Origin: Streptococcus sanguinis
GTDB taxonomy: Bacteria > Bacillota > Bacilli > Lactobacillales > Streptococcaceae
Direction of reading: 5' to 3'
DNA length: 64,000 nt
Assembly: GCF_026781265.1 (NCBI RefSeq)
Contig: NZ_JAKUVC010000004.1
Span: forward strand, 186,001 to 250,000
Every line of letters begins with the position of its first letter. Position 1 is the stretch's first letter. Position numbers and translations under genes: made by a program. The notes below the pieces were generated by a model. The model did not search any database. It saw only the letters and a list, made by a program, of their open reading frames with translations, and was not told the DNA's origin. This document shows positions 26,418 to 35,243 of the stretch, piece by piece.

Positions 26418-27422
26418 ATGAACACAGACGACACAGTAACGATTTATGATGTCGCCCGTGAAGCGGGAGTTTCGATGGCGACAGTCAGTCGAGTGGTGAA
26501 TGGAAATAAGAACGTCAAAGAAAACACACGTAAAAAAGTTTTAGAGGTCATTGACCGTCTTGACTATCGTCCAAACGCAGTAGCACGTGGACTAGCCAGC
26601 AAGAAGACTACAACTGTCGGCGTTGTCATTCCTAATATTACCAATAGCTATTTCTCAACCCTGGCAAAAGGGATTGATGATATTGCCGAAATGTATAAAT
26701 ACAACATTGTCTTGGCTAACAGTGATGAGGATGATGATAAGGAAGTATCCGTTGTCAATACCCTCTTTTCTAAGCAGGTGGATGGGATTATTTTCATGGG
26801 CTATCATCTGACGGAGAAAATTCGTTCAGAATTTTCACGTTCACGCACACCGGTCGTTTTGGCGGGGACTGTTGATGTGGAGCATCAGCTTCCGAGCGTC
26901 AATATTGACTACAAACAAGCAACGGTTGATGCTGTAGAATTACTGGCTAAGCGCAATAAGAAAATTGCCTTTGTCAGCGGACCGCTTGTAGATGATATCA
27001 ATGGGAAAATCCGTCTATCAGGCTATAAAGATGGCTTGAAGAACAAGAAACTTTCATACAGCGAAGGCTTGGTTTTTGAATCTAAATATTCTTATGATGA
27101 TGGCTACCACTTGGCAGAGCGTGTTATTGCTTCCAAAGCAACTGCAGCTTTTGTCACAGGAGATGAACTGGCAGCAGGCCTTTTAAATGGTCTGTCTGAT
27201 CAAGGAATCAAGGTTCCAGAAGATTTTGAAATCATTACCAGTGATGATTCGCAAGTAGCTCGTTTCACTCGTCCTAACCTTTCCACAATCGGTCAGCCTC
27301 TTTATGACATCGGCGCTATCAGTATGCGCATGCTGACTAAGATTATGCATAAGGAAGAATTGGAAGAACGCGAAGTTCTCCTAGCTCACAGCATTAGCGA
27401 GCGTAAATCAACTCGGAAATAA
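26418..27422 (+). CDS. ccpA: catabolite control protein A
   Basis: CcpA is the LacI-family master regulator of carbon catabolite control; it binds cre sites together with HPr phosphorylated at Ser46. The N-terminal helix-turn-helix TIYDVAREAGVSMATVSRVV is visible (about 8-27), then the hinge RPNAVARGLASK and the periplasmic-binding-like core. Length is 334, standard. AGAAAGGAAAC precedes the ATG. hprK, which makes the co-repressor, is at 55.5 kb, and a perfect cre occurs at 11632. Confidence 0.97.
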   Translation: MNTDDTVTIYDVAREAGVSMATVSRVVNGNKNVKENTRKKVLEVIDRLDYRPNAVARGLASKKTTTVGVVIPNITNSYFSTLAKGIDDIAEMYKYNIVLANSDEDDDKEVSVVNTLFSKQVDGIIFMGYHLTEKIRSEFSRSRTPVVLAGTVDVEHQLPSVNIDYKQATVDAVELLAKRNKKIAFVSGPLVDDINGKIRLSGYKDGLKNKKLSYSEGLVFESKYSYDDGYHLAERVIASKATAAFVTGDELAAGLLNGLSDQGIKVPEDFEIITSDDSQVARFTRPNLSTIGQPLYDIGAISMRMLTKIMHKEELEEREVLLAHSISERKSTRK

Positions 27423-27526
27423 GCGGTGAGATAGAAGCTTGATTATCAAGTCTTCTGAGCTTGAAAAGCGACAAAAGAGACCAAGCAAATTACTGCTTTA
27501 AGAGAGTTTTATGATTATGAAGCGAG

Positions 27527-27553
27527 GCTGAGGTGTAGTACCTCAGCTTTTTT
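27527..27553 (+). terminator. terminator after ccpA
   Basis: GCTGAGGT (27527-27534) / ACCTCAGC (27540-27547) followed by six T. It belongs to the GAGGCTGAG-type hairpins seen elsewhere in this window. Confidence 0.85.
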
Positions 27554-27656
27554 GTGTTTCCATTTAGCTAGGGGTACTTTTCTAAGCCTTATCAGGCTTT
27601 GGATGGATTTTTTACCTCATTTGCCCTTGTGGATTTCCTTTTTATTTTATTTTAGG

Positions 27657-27662
27657 TATAAT
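27657..27662 (+). promoter_or_regulatory. -10 box directly upstream of cpoA
   Basis: TATAAT ends 7 bases before the ATG at 27670, so a transcript would start within a base or two of the start codon. No good -35 is seen. AGGA lies between the two but would be lost from the mRNA. Confidence 0.5.
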
Positions 27663-27669
27663 AGGAAGT

Positions 27670-28668
27670 ATGAAAGTATTACTGTATCTTGAAGGAAAGT
27701 CCGTTTTGGAGAAATCAGGAATCGGCCGAGCCCTCCAGCATCAGATGCATGCCTTGGATTTGGCTGGGATTCCTTATACGACGGACGTTTTAGGAGATTA
27801 TGATGTGGTCCACATCAATACCTATGGTCCCCGTAGTTTGCTTCTTCTGCATGCTGCCAAGAGGGGCAATAAAAAAGTGATTATGCATGGGCATTCGACC
27901 AAGGAGGACTTTGAAAATTCCTTTATTGGATCCAATCTCTTTGCTCCGCTTTTTGGTAAATATCTGACGCACATGTATAAAAAGGCGGATTTCATTATTA
28001 CGCCATCGGAGTATTCCAAGCAGCTCATCCAGTCTTATGGGGTCACAACACCTATGGTGGCTGTGTCAAACGGTATTGACCTGCCTAAGTATAAGAAAGA
28101 TGCTCGCAAGGAAGAAGTTTTTAAAAAGTATTTTAAGATTGAAGAGGGGCAGAAGGTGGTCGTTTGTGCTGGCCTTTATTTCCGCCGCAAGGGGATTGAG
28201 GATTTTGTAGAGGTTGCCCGCAGGATGCCAGATGTGCGCTTTATCTGGCTGGGCTCTATCAATCTCTGGCTGATTCCGCGCAAGATTCGCCGTCTGGTTC
28301 TCTTTGACCATCCTGATAATGTTGAATTTCCCGGCTATTTTAAGGGAGCGGTATTTCAGGGAGCCATGTCTGGAGCAGATGCCTTCTTTTTCCCGTCCTA
28401 TGAGGAAACTGAAGGAATTGTTGTCCTGGAAGCCTTGGCCAGTGAGCAGAATGTTGTGCTGCGTGATATTCCAGTCTATCAGGGCTGGGTGGATGATCGT
28501 TCAGCTGAGCTCTGTCATAACGTAGACGAGTTTGTCCAGTCTCTGAGAAATATCTTAGATAAAAAGGTGGACAAGCGCGAAGCAGGCTATCAGGTGGCTA
28601 AAAGCCGGTCTATTGACGATGTTGCAGATAAGTTAGTCAAGGCTTATCAAACAGTTTTGGAGATGTAA
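27670..28668 (+). CDS. cpoA: glycolipid glycosyltransferase, CpoA-like (second-step galactosyl/glucosyl transferase)
   Basis: This is a GT4-family glycosyltransferase of 332 residues. It is predicted to add the second sugar to monoglucosyl-diacylglycerol, as pneumococcal CpoA does. The GT4 donor-binding EAL-type motif is visible near the C-terminus (FPSYEETEGIVVLEALAS), with an acceptor-side HGHSTKEDF segment. The next gene, one base after the stop, encodes the partner synthase that makes monoglucosyl-diacylglycerol; the same pair is known in pneumococcus. Glycolipid composition affects beta-lactam tolerance and membrane curvature. The exact sugar added is not readable from sequence. Confidence 0.82.
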   Translation: MKVLLYLEGKSVLEKSGIGRALQHQMHALDLAGIPYTTDVLGDYDVVHINTYGPRSLLLLHAAKRGNKKVIMHGHSTKEDFENSFIGSNLFAPLFGKYLTHMYKKADFIITPSEYSKQLIQSYGVTTPMVAVSNGIDLPKYKKDARKEEVFKKYFKIEEGQKVVVCAGLYFRRKGIEDFVEVARRMPDVRFIWLGSINLWLIPRKIRRLVLFDHPDNVEFPGYFKGAVFQGAMSGADAFFFPSYEETEGIVVLEALASEQNVVLRDIPVYQGWVDDRSAELCHNVDEFVQSLRNILDKKVDKREAGYQVAKSRSIDDVADKLVKAYQTVLEM

Positions 28669-28669
28669 G

Positions 28670-29992
28670 ATGCGTATTGGTCTTTTTACAGATACCTATT
28701 TTCCTCAGGTCTCTGGGGTTGCTACCAGTATCCAGACTTTGAAGATGGAGCTGGAAAAATTAGGTCACACGGTATTTATTTTTACGACGACGGACAAGGA
28801 TGTCAATCGTTATGAAGATTGGCAGATTATTCGAATTCCCAGCATACCATTCTTTGCCTTTAAGGACCGAAGATTGGCTTACCGAGGCTTTTCTTATACC
28901 TTGGAAATTGCCCGACAGTACCAGCTGGATATTATCCATACCCAGACTGAGTTTTCACTAGGGCTTCTGGGGATTTGGATTGCCAAAGAGTTGCGGATTC
29001 CGGTAGTACATACCTATCATACCCAGTATGAAGATTATGTGCACTATATTGCCAAGGGGATGGTCATCCGTCCTAGCATGGTCAAATACATCGTCCGTGG
29101 TTTCATGAGTGATTTGGATGGGGTTATCTGCCCTAGCGAGATTGTTTATGACCTTTTGGTTAATTATAAAATCGAAGCAGAAAAACGGGTGATTCCGACA
29201 GGGATTGAGCAGGCGAAGTTTGAGCGGCTGGAAATTTCGCATGAGGATATCAAAAAGCTTCGTTTCAAGCTGGGACTAGCTGAAGATGAGATTATGCTGC
29301 TCAGTCTGTCCCGTATTTCTTATGAAAAGAATATCCAGGCTATCGTTGAGGCGATGCCTGCCGTCCTTGAAGAAAATACCAAAGTCAAGCTAGTCATTGT
29401 CGGTGACGGTCCCTATGCGGAAGACTTGAAAGAACTGGTTGCCAAGCTTCAGATTGAAGAAGCTGTCATGTTTACGGGGATGATTGCTCCAAGTGATACG
29501 GCCCTTTACTATAAAGCTGCGGATTTCTTTATCTCTGCGTCAACCAGTGAGACTCAAGGTCTGACTTATCTGGAAAGCTTAGCCAGCGGCACACCGATTA
29601 TTGCCCATGGCAATCCTTATCTGGATAATGTTATTAGTGACAAGATTTTTGGGACCCTTTATTACCAAGAGCGTGATTTATCAGGCGCTATTTTAGAGGC
29701 GATTATTGCAACACCTGACATGGATGAGCAGAAGTTGGCAGACAAGCTCTACGAGATTTCAGCGGAGAACTTTGGTCGCAGAGTCTATGAGTTTTATCTG
29801 GATTTGACTATTTCCAAGGACTTCCATAATGAGCTTAGCCCAGAGGAAAGTGCTGCCAAGCGTCTGGCCAAGACAGTGGCCTATCTGCCTAGCAAGGTCA
29901 TCTCTCTACCAATCAATGGCTCTGTTCGTATCCTCAAAGCTTCGAGTAAGCAAGTGAAAAAAATCAGGAATATTACTAAGTTATTAGAATAG
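28670..29992 (+). CDS. alpha-monoglucosyldiacylglycerol synthase (GT4)
   Basis: This is a membrane-associated GT4 enzyme of 440 residues that transfers glucose from UDP-glucose to diacylglycerol. Its N-terminus MRIGLFTDTYFPQVSGVATSI and the motif SETQGLTYLESLASG fit the alMGS family. A HTYHTQYEDYVHY acceptor segment is visible, and the last 60 residues are basic and amphipathic, suited to anionic-membrane binding. Together with cpoA it forms a two-step glycolipid operon. A weak imperfect hairpin (about 30003-30043) follows. Confidence 0.87.
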   Translation: MRIGLFTDTYFPQVSGVATSIQTLKMELEKLGHTVFIFTTTDKDVNRYEDWQIIRIPSIPFFAFKDRRLAYRGFSYTLEIARQYQLDIIHTQTEFSLGLLGIWIAKELRIPVVHTYHTQYEDYVHYIAKGMVIRPSMVKYIVRGFMSDLDGVICPSEIVYDLLVNYKIEAEKRVIPTGIEQAKFERLEISHEDIKKLRFKLGLAEDEIMLLSLSRISYEKNIQAIVEAMPAVLEENTKVKLVIVGDGPYAEDLKELVAKLQIEEAVMFTGMIAPSDTALYYKAADFFISASTSETQGLTYLESLASGTPIIAHGNPYLDNVISDKIFGTLYYQERDLSGAILEAIIATPDMDEQKLADKLYEISAENFGRRVYEFYLDLTISKDFHNELSPEESAAKRLAKTVAYLPSKVISLPINGSVRILKASSKQVKKIRNITKLLE

Positions 29993-30098
29993 AAACATGC
30001 CTCGCACCATTGTGGCAATAGCTATTTATGCAAGGTTTTGTTTAGAAATAGAGTAGAAATCTTATGAAAAATATCTCAAACAGCTGCCGTGGCTGCTT

Positions 30099-30536
30099 TT
30101 GTTCTATGGCATTTTCATTGCTTCAGATTGGATTTGGCAAGAGCTTTGGAGATATCTCATAGACAATACAGAAAGTGTTTTGAGCTGGCTATCTAATCTT
30201 AATTTATTTTATTATGCTTTGCTGCTTCCTTTGTTTGTTGCAGTGACTGTTTATATAAATACTCGGATGCAAGGTTTTTCACTGCTCTTTCTTCTTTTGA
30301 TTCCAGGGGTTCAGTATTATTACCTATTCAAAAACTTTTTTGACGGACTTTTTTACTCAGGAGATAAGATTTATAATCCAATCACTTCCACGCTTTATAA
30401 TGCTAGGGATATTCATGTCTTGTTATTCCTTTCTTTGGGAGGAATGCTGTTAGCAGAGCAACATCGTAAAAAACGTCAAGCAGCCACTTTAAGTCAAGAG
30501 GCTCTAAATCGTTTTCCTGGTTTTGATGATCAATAG
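30099..30536 (+). CDS. small membrane protein of unknown function, start apparently frameshifted
   Basis: I do not recognise a named function. The product has three or four hydrophobic helices and a polar tail (HRKKRQAATLSQEAL). The annotated TTG start at 30099 lacks a ribosome site. The same frame is open further upstream (to a TAG at 30054) and encodes a natural start of the protein, EKYLKQLPWLLL, but has no start codon. An ATG at 30064 is out of frame by one base: it is followed by five A, and six would join it to the frame as MKKYLKQLP. Either a base was lost or slippage at the A tract restores it. Confidence 0.6.
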   Translation: MFYGIFIASDWIWQELWRYLIDNTESVLSWLSNLNLFYYALLLPLFVAVTVYINTRMQGFSLLFLLLIPGVQYYYLFKNFFDGLFYSGDKIYNPITSTLYNARDIHVLLFLSLGGMLLAEQHRKKRQAATLSQEALNRFPGFDDQ

Positions 30537-30539
30537 CTC

Positions 30540-30567
30540 TTGCAAATTTCTCCAATCGTGCTATAAT
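30540..30567 (+). promoter_or_regulatory. promoter of the T-box leader
   Basis: TTGCAA (30540-30545), a 16-base spacer and TATAAT (30562-30567) with extended TGC. It overlaps nothing and lies just after the stop of the membrane protein gene. Confidence 0.75.
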
Positions 30568-30573
30568 GTTTTC

Positions 30574-30777
30574 TAGAGACAAATCACCTGCAGGAAATCT
30601 TTTAGAGAGCGCGTGAAGCTGGAAATCGCGTAGAGGATGCAGTTGGGACTACTCTATTAGCTTTTATGCAAACATAAAACGGTGGCTACGTTAGAGCCGA
30701 TTCGAGGTGTGAGTCTTTTGACTTACATAAATGAAGGTGGAACCACGTTGCGACGTCCTTTTTGGATGTCGTTTTTT
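30574..30777 (+). promoter_or_regulatory. T-box riboswitch, threonine type
   Basis: This leader RNA reads uncharged tRNA and controls termination. The conserved T-box GGTGGAACCACG is at 30736-30747. Stem I spans about 30603-30656: AGAG-type base, AGCTGG bulge region, and on its 3' side GGGACTACTCTA, where ACT (30648-30650 or 30651-30653) is a Thr codon suited to be the specifier. The terminator CGACGTCC/GGATGTCG with six T follows. thrS lies 530 bases downstream, with an unknown gene in between. Confidence 0.9.
30751..30777 (+). terminator. T-box terminator hairpin
   Basis: CGACGTCC (30751-30758) / GGATGTCG (30764-30771), one G-T pair, T-rich loop and six T. The T-box ACCACGTTGCGACG overlaps its left arm and would form the competing antiterminator. 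Confidence 0.88.
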
Positions 30778-30879
30778 GTTTTCATTTTTCATTTTTCTTT
30801 TGTTACTTTTTGAGTGGCGAGAGATGGCTTTTCCTTTGCTACAATATTAAAAAAAATAAAATGAATAAAGGAGATCTAT

Positions 30880-31278
30880 ATGGGATTCAAATTTGAAGAA
30901 ATTAAGGCTTATTTAATGAAACATGGCTTAGATTCTAGCATAGCTGAGTCGCTGCATGCGGTCTATGGAACTCAGCGCTTGGGAGGCACTGCAAATGCCT
31001 ACTTTTTAATTGTTTTTACCGAGACAGGAATCTACATCATTTCTATTACCCCTATGGGGAAATTAGGAGACATTGTAGGAGAATTTTCAGCAGAAGATAT
31101 CCAAGCATATCAATTTAAGAAGCGCTTGTTCATGGGATATAAACTTAAGTTTTCGATGAATGATAAACAGAGTTTTGAATTTAATGTTAATAAGGTAATG
31201 ATTGGTGCAGGCTGGCATAAAACTGAGCTACAAGAAATCCTAGAAATAAACTATTACAATAAAAGAATAGATTCTTAA
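30880..31278 (+). CDS. unknown protein between T-box and thrS
   Basis: This is a 132-residue soluble protein I do not recognise. It is rich in beta-type alternation after residue 40 (YFLIVFTETGIYIISITPMG) and ends in an amphipathic helix, a pattern reminiscent of a bacterial PH-like domain; this is a guess. A GGAGAT ribosome site precedes the ATG. An extended -10 (TTTGCTACAAT, ending 30845) lies after the T-box terminator and could give T-box-independent expression. Read-through of the T-box would also transcribe it together with thrS. Confidence 0.65.
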   Translation: MGFKFEEIKAYLMKHGLDSSIAESLHAVYGTQRLGGTANAYFLIVFTETGIYIISITPMGKLGDIVGEFSAEDIQAYQFKKRLFMGYKLKFSMNDKQSFEFNVNKVMIGAGWHKTELQEILEINYYNKRIDS

Positions 31279-31309
31279 AATATTTGGATGATAGATAAGG
31301 AGAAAACTC

Positions 31310-33253
31310 ATGATTAAGATTACTTTCCCAGATGGCGCTGTTCGTGAATTCGAATCTGGCGTTACTAGTTTTGAAATTGCCCAATCTATCAGCAATTCCC
31401 TAGCTAAAAAAGCTTTGGCTGGTAAATTCAACGGCAAATTGATTGATACGACTCGTGCCATCACTGAAGATGGTGCCATTGAAATCGTGACACCTGACCA
31501 CGAAGACGCTTTAGACATCTTGCGTCACTCTGCTGCTCACTTGTTTGCACAAGCAGCTCGCCGCCTTTTCCCAGATATTCACTTGGGAGTTGGTCCTGCC
31601 ATTCAGGATGGTTTCTACTACGATACGGACAATGAAGCAGGGCAAATTTCAAATGAAGACCTGCCTCGTATCGAAGAAGAAATGATGAAAATCGTCAAAG
31701 AAAACTTCCCATCCATCCGCGAGGAAGTAACCAAGGATGAGGCGCGTGAAATTTTCAAAAACGATCCTTACAAGTTGGAATTGATTGAAGAGCACTCAGA
31801 AGATGAGGGCGGTTTGACCATCTACCGTCAGGGTGAATATGTGGATCTCTGCCGTGGGCCTCACGTTCCATCTACAGGTCGGATTCAAATCTTCCACCTC
31901 TTGAACGTGGCTGGAGCATATTGGCGCGGGAACAGCGACAATGCTATGATGCAGCGGGTCTATGGTACTGCTTGGTTTGACAAGAAAGACCTGAAGAAAT
32001 ATCTGCAAATACGGGAAGAAGCTAAAGAACGCGACCACCGTAAGTTAGGGAAAGAGCTGGATCTCTTCATGATTTCTCAAGAGGTAGGGCAAGGTTTGCC
32101 GTTCTGGCTGCCAAACGGTGCGACTGTCCGTCGCGAGTTGGAGCGCTACATCGTTGACAAAGAGTTGGCTTCCGGCTACCAACACGTCTACACTCCACCT
32201 TTGGCTTCTGTGGAGCTTTATAAGACTTCTGGCCACTGGGAGCACTATCAAGAGGATATGTTCCCAACCATGGATATGGGGGATGGGGAAGAGTTTGTTC
32301 TGCGTCCTATGAACTGTCCTCACCACATCCAAGTCTACAAACACCATGTTCACTCTTACCGCGAGCTGCCAATCCGTATCGCCGAGATTGGCATGATGCA
32401 CCGCTATGAAAAATCTGGTGCCCTGACTGGTCTTCAACGTGTACGTGAAATGTCTCTTAATGATGGCCACCTCTTCGTCACTCCAGAACAGATCCAAGAA
32501 GAATTCCAACGTGCCCTTCAGTTGATTATCGATGTTTATGAAGACTTCAACTTGACAGAATATCGTTTCCGCCTGTCTCTTCGTGACCCTCAGGACACGC
32601 ATAAATACTATGATAACGATGAGATGTGGGAAAATGCCCAAACCATGCTGCGAGCAGCCTTGGACGAAATGGGTGTGGACTACTTTGAAGCAGAAGGAGA
32701 AGCAGCTTTCTACGGTCCGAAACTTGATATTCAGGTTAAAACAGCCCTAGGAAATGAAGAAACTCTGTCAACTATCCAGCTGGACTTCCTCTTGCCAGAG
32801 CGTTTTGACCTCAAGTATGTCGGAGCTGACGGTGAAGAGCATCGCCCAGTTATGATTCACCGCGGAGTTATCTCAACCATGGAGCGCTTCACAGCCATCT
32901 TGATTGAAAATTACAAGGGTGCCTTCCCGACTTGGCTGGCTCCGCATCAAGTGACCTTGATTCCGGTTTCCAATGAAGCACATATTGACTACGCTTGGCA
33001 AGTGGCTAAGAAGCTGCGTGACAAGGGTGTTCGTGCTGATGTGGATGAGCGTAATGAAAAAATGCAGTACAAGATTCGTGCTTCACAAACTAGCAAGATT
33101 CCTTATCAGCTCATCGTTGGTGACAAGGAAGGAGAAGACGGTACTGTTAATGTCCGCCGCTACGGTCAAAAAGAAACACATACAATACCAGTAGACGAAT
33201 TTGTAGAGCAAATCCTAGCAGACATTGCCAACAAATCACGCGTTGAAAAGTAG
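31310..33253 (+). CDS. thrS: threonyl-tRNA synthetase
   Basis: This is a class II synthetase of 647 residues charging tRNA-Thr. In order: N-terminal TGS domain (1-62), editing domain with [10 protein letters not shown] (HxxxH motif, near residue 73), catalytic core with RPMNCPHH (motif with zinc ligand Cys) and motif 2 RYEKSGAL, then the anticodon-binding domain from about 540. AAGGAGAAAACTC precedes the ATG. Its expression is probably set by the T-box at 30574-30777, across the unknown gene. A strong terminator follows. Confidence 0.98.
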   Translation: MIKITFPDGAVREFESGVTSFEIAQSISNSLAKKALAGKFNGKLIDTTRAITEDGAIEIVTPDHEDALDILRHSAAHLFAQAARRLFPDIHLGVGPAIQDGFYYDTDNEAGQISNEDLPRIEEEMMKIVKENFPSIREEVTKDEAREIFKNDPYKLELIEEHSEDEGGLTIYRQGEYVDLCRGPHVPSTGRIQIFHLLNVAGAYWRGNSDNAMMQRVYGTAWFDKKDLKKYLQIREEAKERDHRKLGKELDLFMISQEVGQGLPFWLPNGATVRRELERYIVDKELASGYQHVYTPPLASVELYKTSGHWEHYQEDMFPTMDMGDGEEFVLRPMNCPHHIQVYKHHVHSYRELPIRIAEIGMMHRYEKSGALTGLQRVREMSLNDGHLFVTPEQIQEEFQRALQLIIDVYEDFNLTEYRFRLSLRDPQDTHKYYDNDEMWENAQTMLRAALDEMGVDYFEAEGEAAFYGPKLDIQVKTALGNEETLSTIQLDFLLPERFDLKYVGADGEEHRPVMIHRGVISTMERFTAILIENYKGAFPTWLAPHQVTLIPVSNEAHIDYAWQVAKKLRDKGVRADVDERNEKMQYKIRASQTSKIPYQLIVGDKEGEDGTVNVRRYGQKETHTIPVDEFVEQILADIANKSRVEK

Positions 33254-33260
33254 AACTCAT

Positions 33261-33309
33261 TAGAAAACAATTAAACCCGAGCAATTAGCTCGGGTTTAAT
33301 TGTTTTCTA
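33261..33309. terminator. bidirectional terminator thrS / lipoprotein gene
   Basis: A perfect 22-bp stem (33261-33282 / 33288-33309) with an AATTA loop. The arms begin with AAAACAATT and end in AATTGTTTT, so it works for thrS and for the convergent minus-strand lipoprotein gene. Confidence 0.88.
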
Positions 33310-33355
33310 TCTGTAAGTAAAAATTTCTTTACTAATTATGTTAGCAAATTTGATC

Positions 33356-33766
33356 TTAATGCAAATATTTATCCACATAATCATCAAAATCAGGATATTC
33401 ATTTCGATTCATGGCATAGAGCATTTCCCCATAGAGAGGGTCACTATATGGATCATCGGGTTCTATAAGAATAGCTATTTTCATATCGTTATCTGGGAAA
33501 ATAATGGTATAGTGATAGGTATCGCTGACAGTAATTCTGTAATATTTAGTATCTTGATCATGCCCTTCCTTACTAATAGTATAGTCGAATTCTTTGTCTC
33601 CTATTTTTCCATTATCTTCATTGAATATCATTTCTATATCTTTTCCATCAGAATCCTGTGCTTTCCATTTTCCTCGAAAACCTCCTTGAGTTTTTCCTAC
33701 GAGGCCACAAGCACTAAGTAAAGTGGCTGTTATAAGAACAAGAAATAGAAATTTTAATTTATTCAT
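33356..33766 (-). CDS. small lipoprotein of unknown function
   Basis: This is a 136-residue exported lipoprotein. The signal peptide ends in the lipobox LLSAC with Cys20. The mature part is short, acidic and beta-rich (WKAQDSDGKDIEMIF, YYRITVSDTYHYTIIF) and ends in an acidic YPDFDDYVDKYLH segment. It resembles the many small DUF5640/YusW-like lipoproteins of streptococci, but I cannot place it in a family. AAGGAGAT precedes the ATG. Confidence 0.75.
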   Translation of the reverse strand: MNKLKFLFLVLITATLLSACGLVGKTQGGFRGKWKAQDSDGKDIEMIFNEDNGKIGDKEFDYTISKEGHDQDTKYYRITVSDTYHYTIIFPDNDMKIAILIEPDDPYSDPLYGEMLYAMNRNEYPDFDDYVDKYLH

Positions 33767-33822
33767 GTTTATCTCCTTTTAAGGTAGCATATGTCTCTAT
33801 CATTCTACCACAAATATTAAAA

Positions 33823-33850
33823 ATAAAAAAGCTGAGTTGGTAAACTCAAC
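33823..33850 (-). terminator. terminator of the amino acid ABC operon
   Basis: On the minus strand TGAGTT/AACTCA with flanking pairs closes a short loop and is followed by TTTTTTATTTTT. It lies about 30 bases after the last permease stop. Confidence 0.75.
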
Positions 33851-33880
33851 TTTTGCACAGTAGGTCTGTATTTGAGCTAT

Positions 33881-34540
33881 CTATTCTGCAGCTTGAGCCC
33901 AGTGTTGGGATAGCTTGCGCGAGAAGCTGGAAATGGCGAAGTTAATCAGGAAATAGATGGCTGCTACTAGTAGGTAGAGCGCGAAGACTTGTTCAGCTTC
34001 AAAATAGCGTCCCATTAGAATTTGAGCAGAACCAAAGAGTTCTTGGAGTGCAATAACAGAATAGAGAAGGCTGGTATCCTTAATCACTGTGACAAACTGA
34101 GAAATGATGGCTGGCAGCATTTTCCGAATAGCCTGAGGTAGGATGATATAACGCAAAATCTGAAACTGAGTAAATCCTTGAGATAAGCCAGCTTCAGTCT
34201 GACCTGAGTCAATGGCATTGAGACCGCCTCGGATAATTTCTGCCAAAGCAGCAGAAGTAAAGACAGTGAAGCTGATGATACCAGCTGGCGTTGATTTAAT
34301 CTGAAAGACTAAAAAGATAGTGAAAATCCAGAGCAGATTGGGTACATTACGGACAAATTCGATGTAAATGCTGGCAATCAGCTTGAGCAGTTTATTTTTC
34401 CCGTTTCTCATGACTGCTAGAATAGTTCCAAAAATCGTGGATAAGACAATGGAAATGAAAGAAATTTGTAGCGTCAGCCAGAGCCCCTTAAGGATAAAGA
34501 GGAGGTTGTTTGCGGTTAAGACTTTTAAAATATTTTCCAT
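33881..34540 (-). CDS. polar amino acid ABC transporter permease (second)
   Basis: This is a HisMQ-type permease of 219 residues with about five helices. The EAA loop that docks the ATPase is visible as EAGLSQGFTQFQILRYIILPQA. It is the last gene of a four-gene importer and pairs with the similar permease upstream; the heterodimer forms the channel. The Glu/Asp/Gln class is suggested by the binding protein but not provable here. GGAGG lies before the ATG. Confidence 0.92.
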   Translation of the reverse strand: MENILKVLTANNLLFILKGLWLTLQISFISIVLSTIFGTILAVMRNGKNKLLKLIASIYIEFVRNVPNLLWIFTIFLVFQIKSTPAGIISFTVFTSAALAEIIRGGLNAIDSGQTEAGLSQGFTQFQILRYIILPQAIRKMLPAIISQFVTVIKDTSLLYSVIALQELFGSAQILMGRYFEAEQVFALYLLVAAIYFLINFAISSFSRKLSQHWAQAAE

Positions 34541-34550
34541 AGAGACCTCC

Positions 34551-35231
34551 TTAGATGCTGTAAGCTTGTTTATTGGCTTCCTCTACCTTACGTCCCCAGC
34601 TGGCGATAGGGAAGCAAAGGAGGAAGTAGAGTAGAGCTGCTCCGGCAAAGGCTGGGATGTAGTTGGAGTTTAGAGCAGACCAAGACTTGGTCACAAACAT
34701 CAGATCCATACCAGAGATAATAGCGACGGTAGAAGTGTTTTTTATCAGATTGACGACCTGATTGATTAGCGGTGGCAGGATAATCCGAAAAGCTTGAGGC
34801 AGGATGATGTATCGCATGGTTTCGACATAGGTAAAGCCCTGAGATAGTGCAGCTTCGGTCTGTCCGCGAGGAATGGATTGGATACCTGAGCGGATAACTT
34901 CGGCGATATAAGCACCGTGGTACAGTCCCACACAGAGAACCGCAGTCCAATAGATTGAGGGCATGATGGTGTAATTGCTGACTAGCGGAAGACCGTAAAA
35001 GACAATTACAAATTGCACTAAGAGTGGTGTATTCTGATAAAACTCAACAAAAACACGAGCTAGACCACGTAGAACTTTATGCTTACCTGTGCTGATAGCT
35101 CCGAAGAAAATCCCTAGTAAAAGAGCCAAGGTCAGGGCACCGATAGAAATAGCTAAGGTAAAGAGGAATCCTTGGAAAAACTTGCCAAAGTCCGCAAAGT
35201 AGGCCTGCCAAGAAGAAATACTAAAACTCAT
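34551..35231 (-). CDS. polar amino acid ABC transporter permease (first)
   Basis: This is a HisMQ-family permease of 226 residues with five predicted helices. The EAA loop reads EAALSQGFTYVETMRYIILPQA. An AAAGGAGACCCC-type ribosome site lies before the ATG. It is followed 10 bases later by the second permease gene and preceded by the binding protein gene. Confidence 0.92.
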   Translation of the reverse strand: MSFSISSWQAYFADFGKFFQGFLFTLAISIGALTLALLLGIFFGAISTGKHKVLRGLARVFVEFYQNTPLLVQFVIVFYGLPLVSNYTIMPSIYWTAVLCVGLYHGAYIAEVIRSGIQSIPRGQTEAALSQGFTYVETMRYIILPQAFRIILPPLINQVVNLIKNTSTVAIISGMDLMFVTKSWSALNSNYIPAFAGAALLYFLLCFPIASWGRKVEEANKQAYSI

Positions 35232-35243
35232 GGGGTCTCCTTT

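Noticed and set aside
27499..27520. TTTAAG-N5-TTTATG near the ccpA terminator, like a CiaR box of a csRNA
   Set aside because: The second half is imperfect and an RNA from it would contain only the ccpA terminator.
32045..32641. Antisense frame of 198 codons opposite thrS
   Set aside because: It is a shadow of a highly biased coding sequence, with no start signals.
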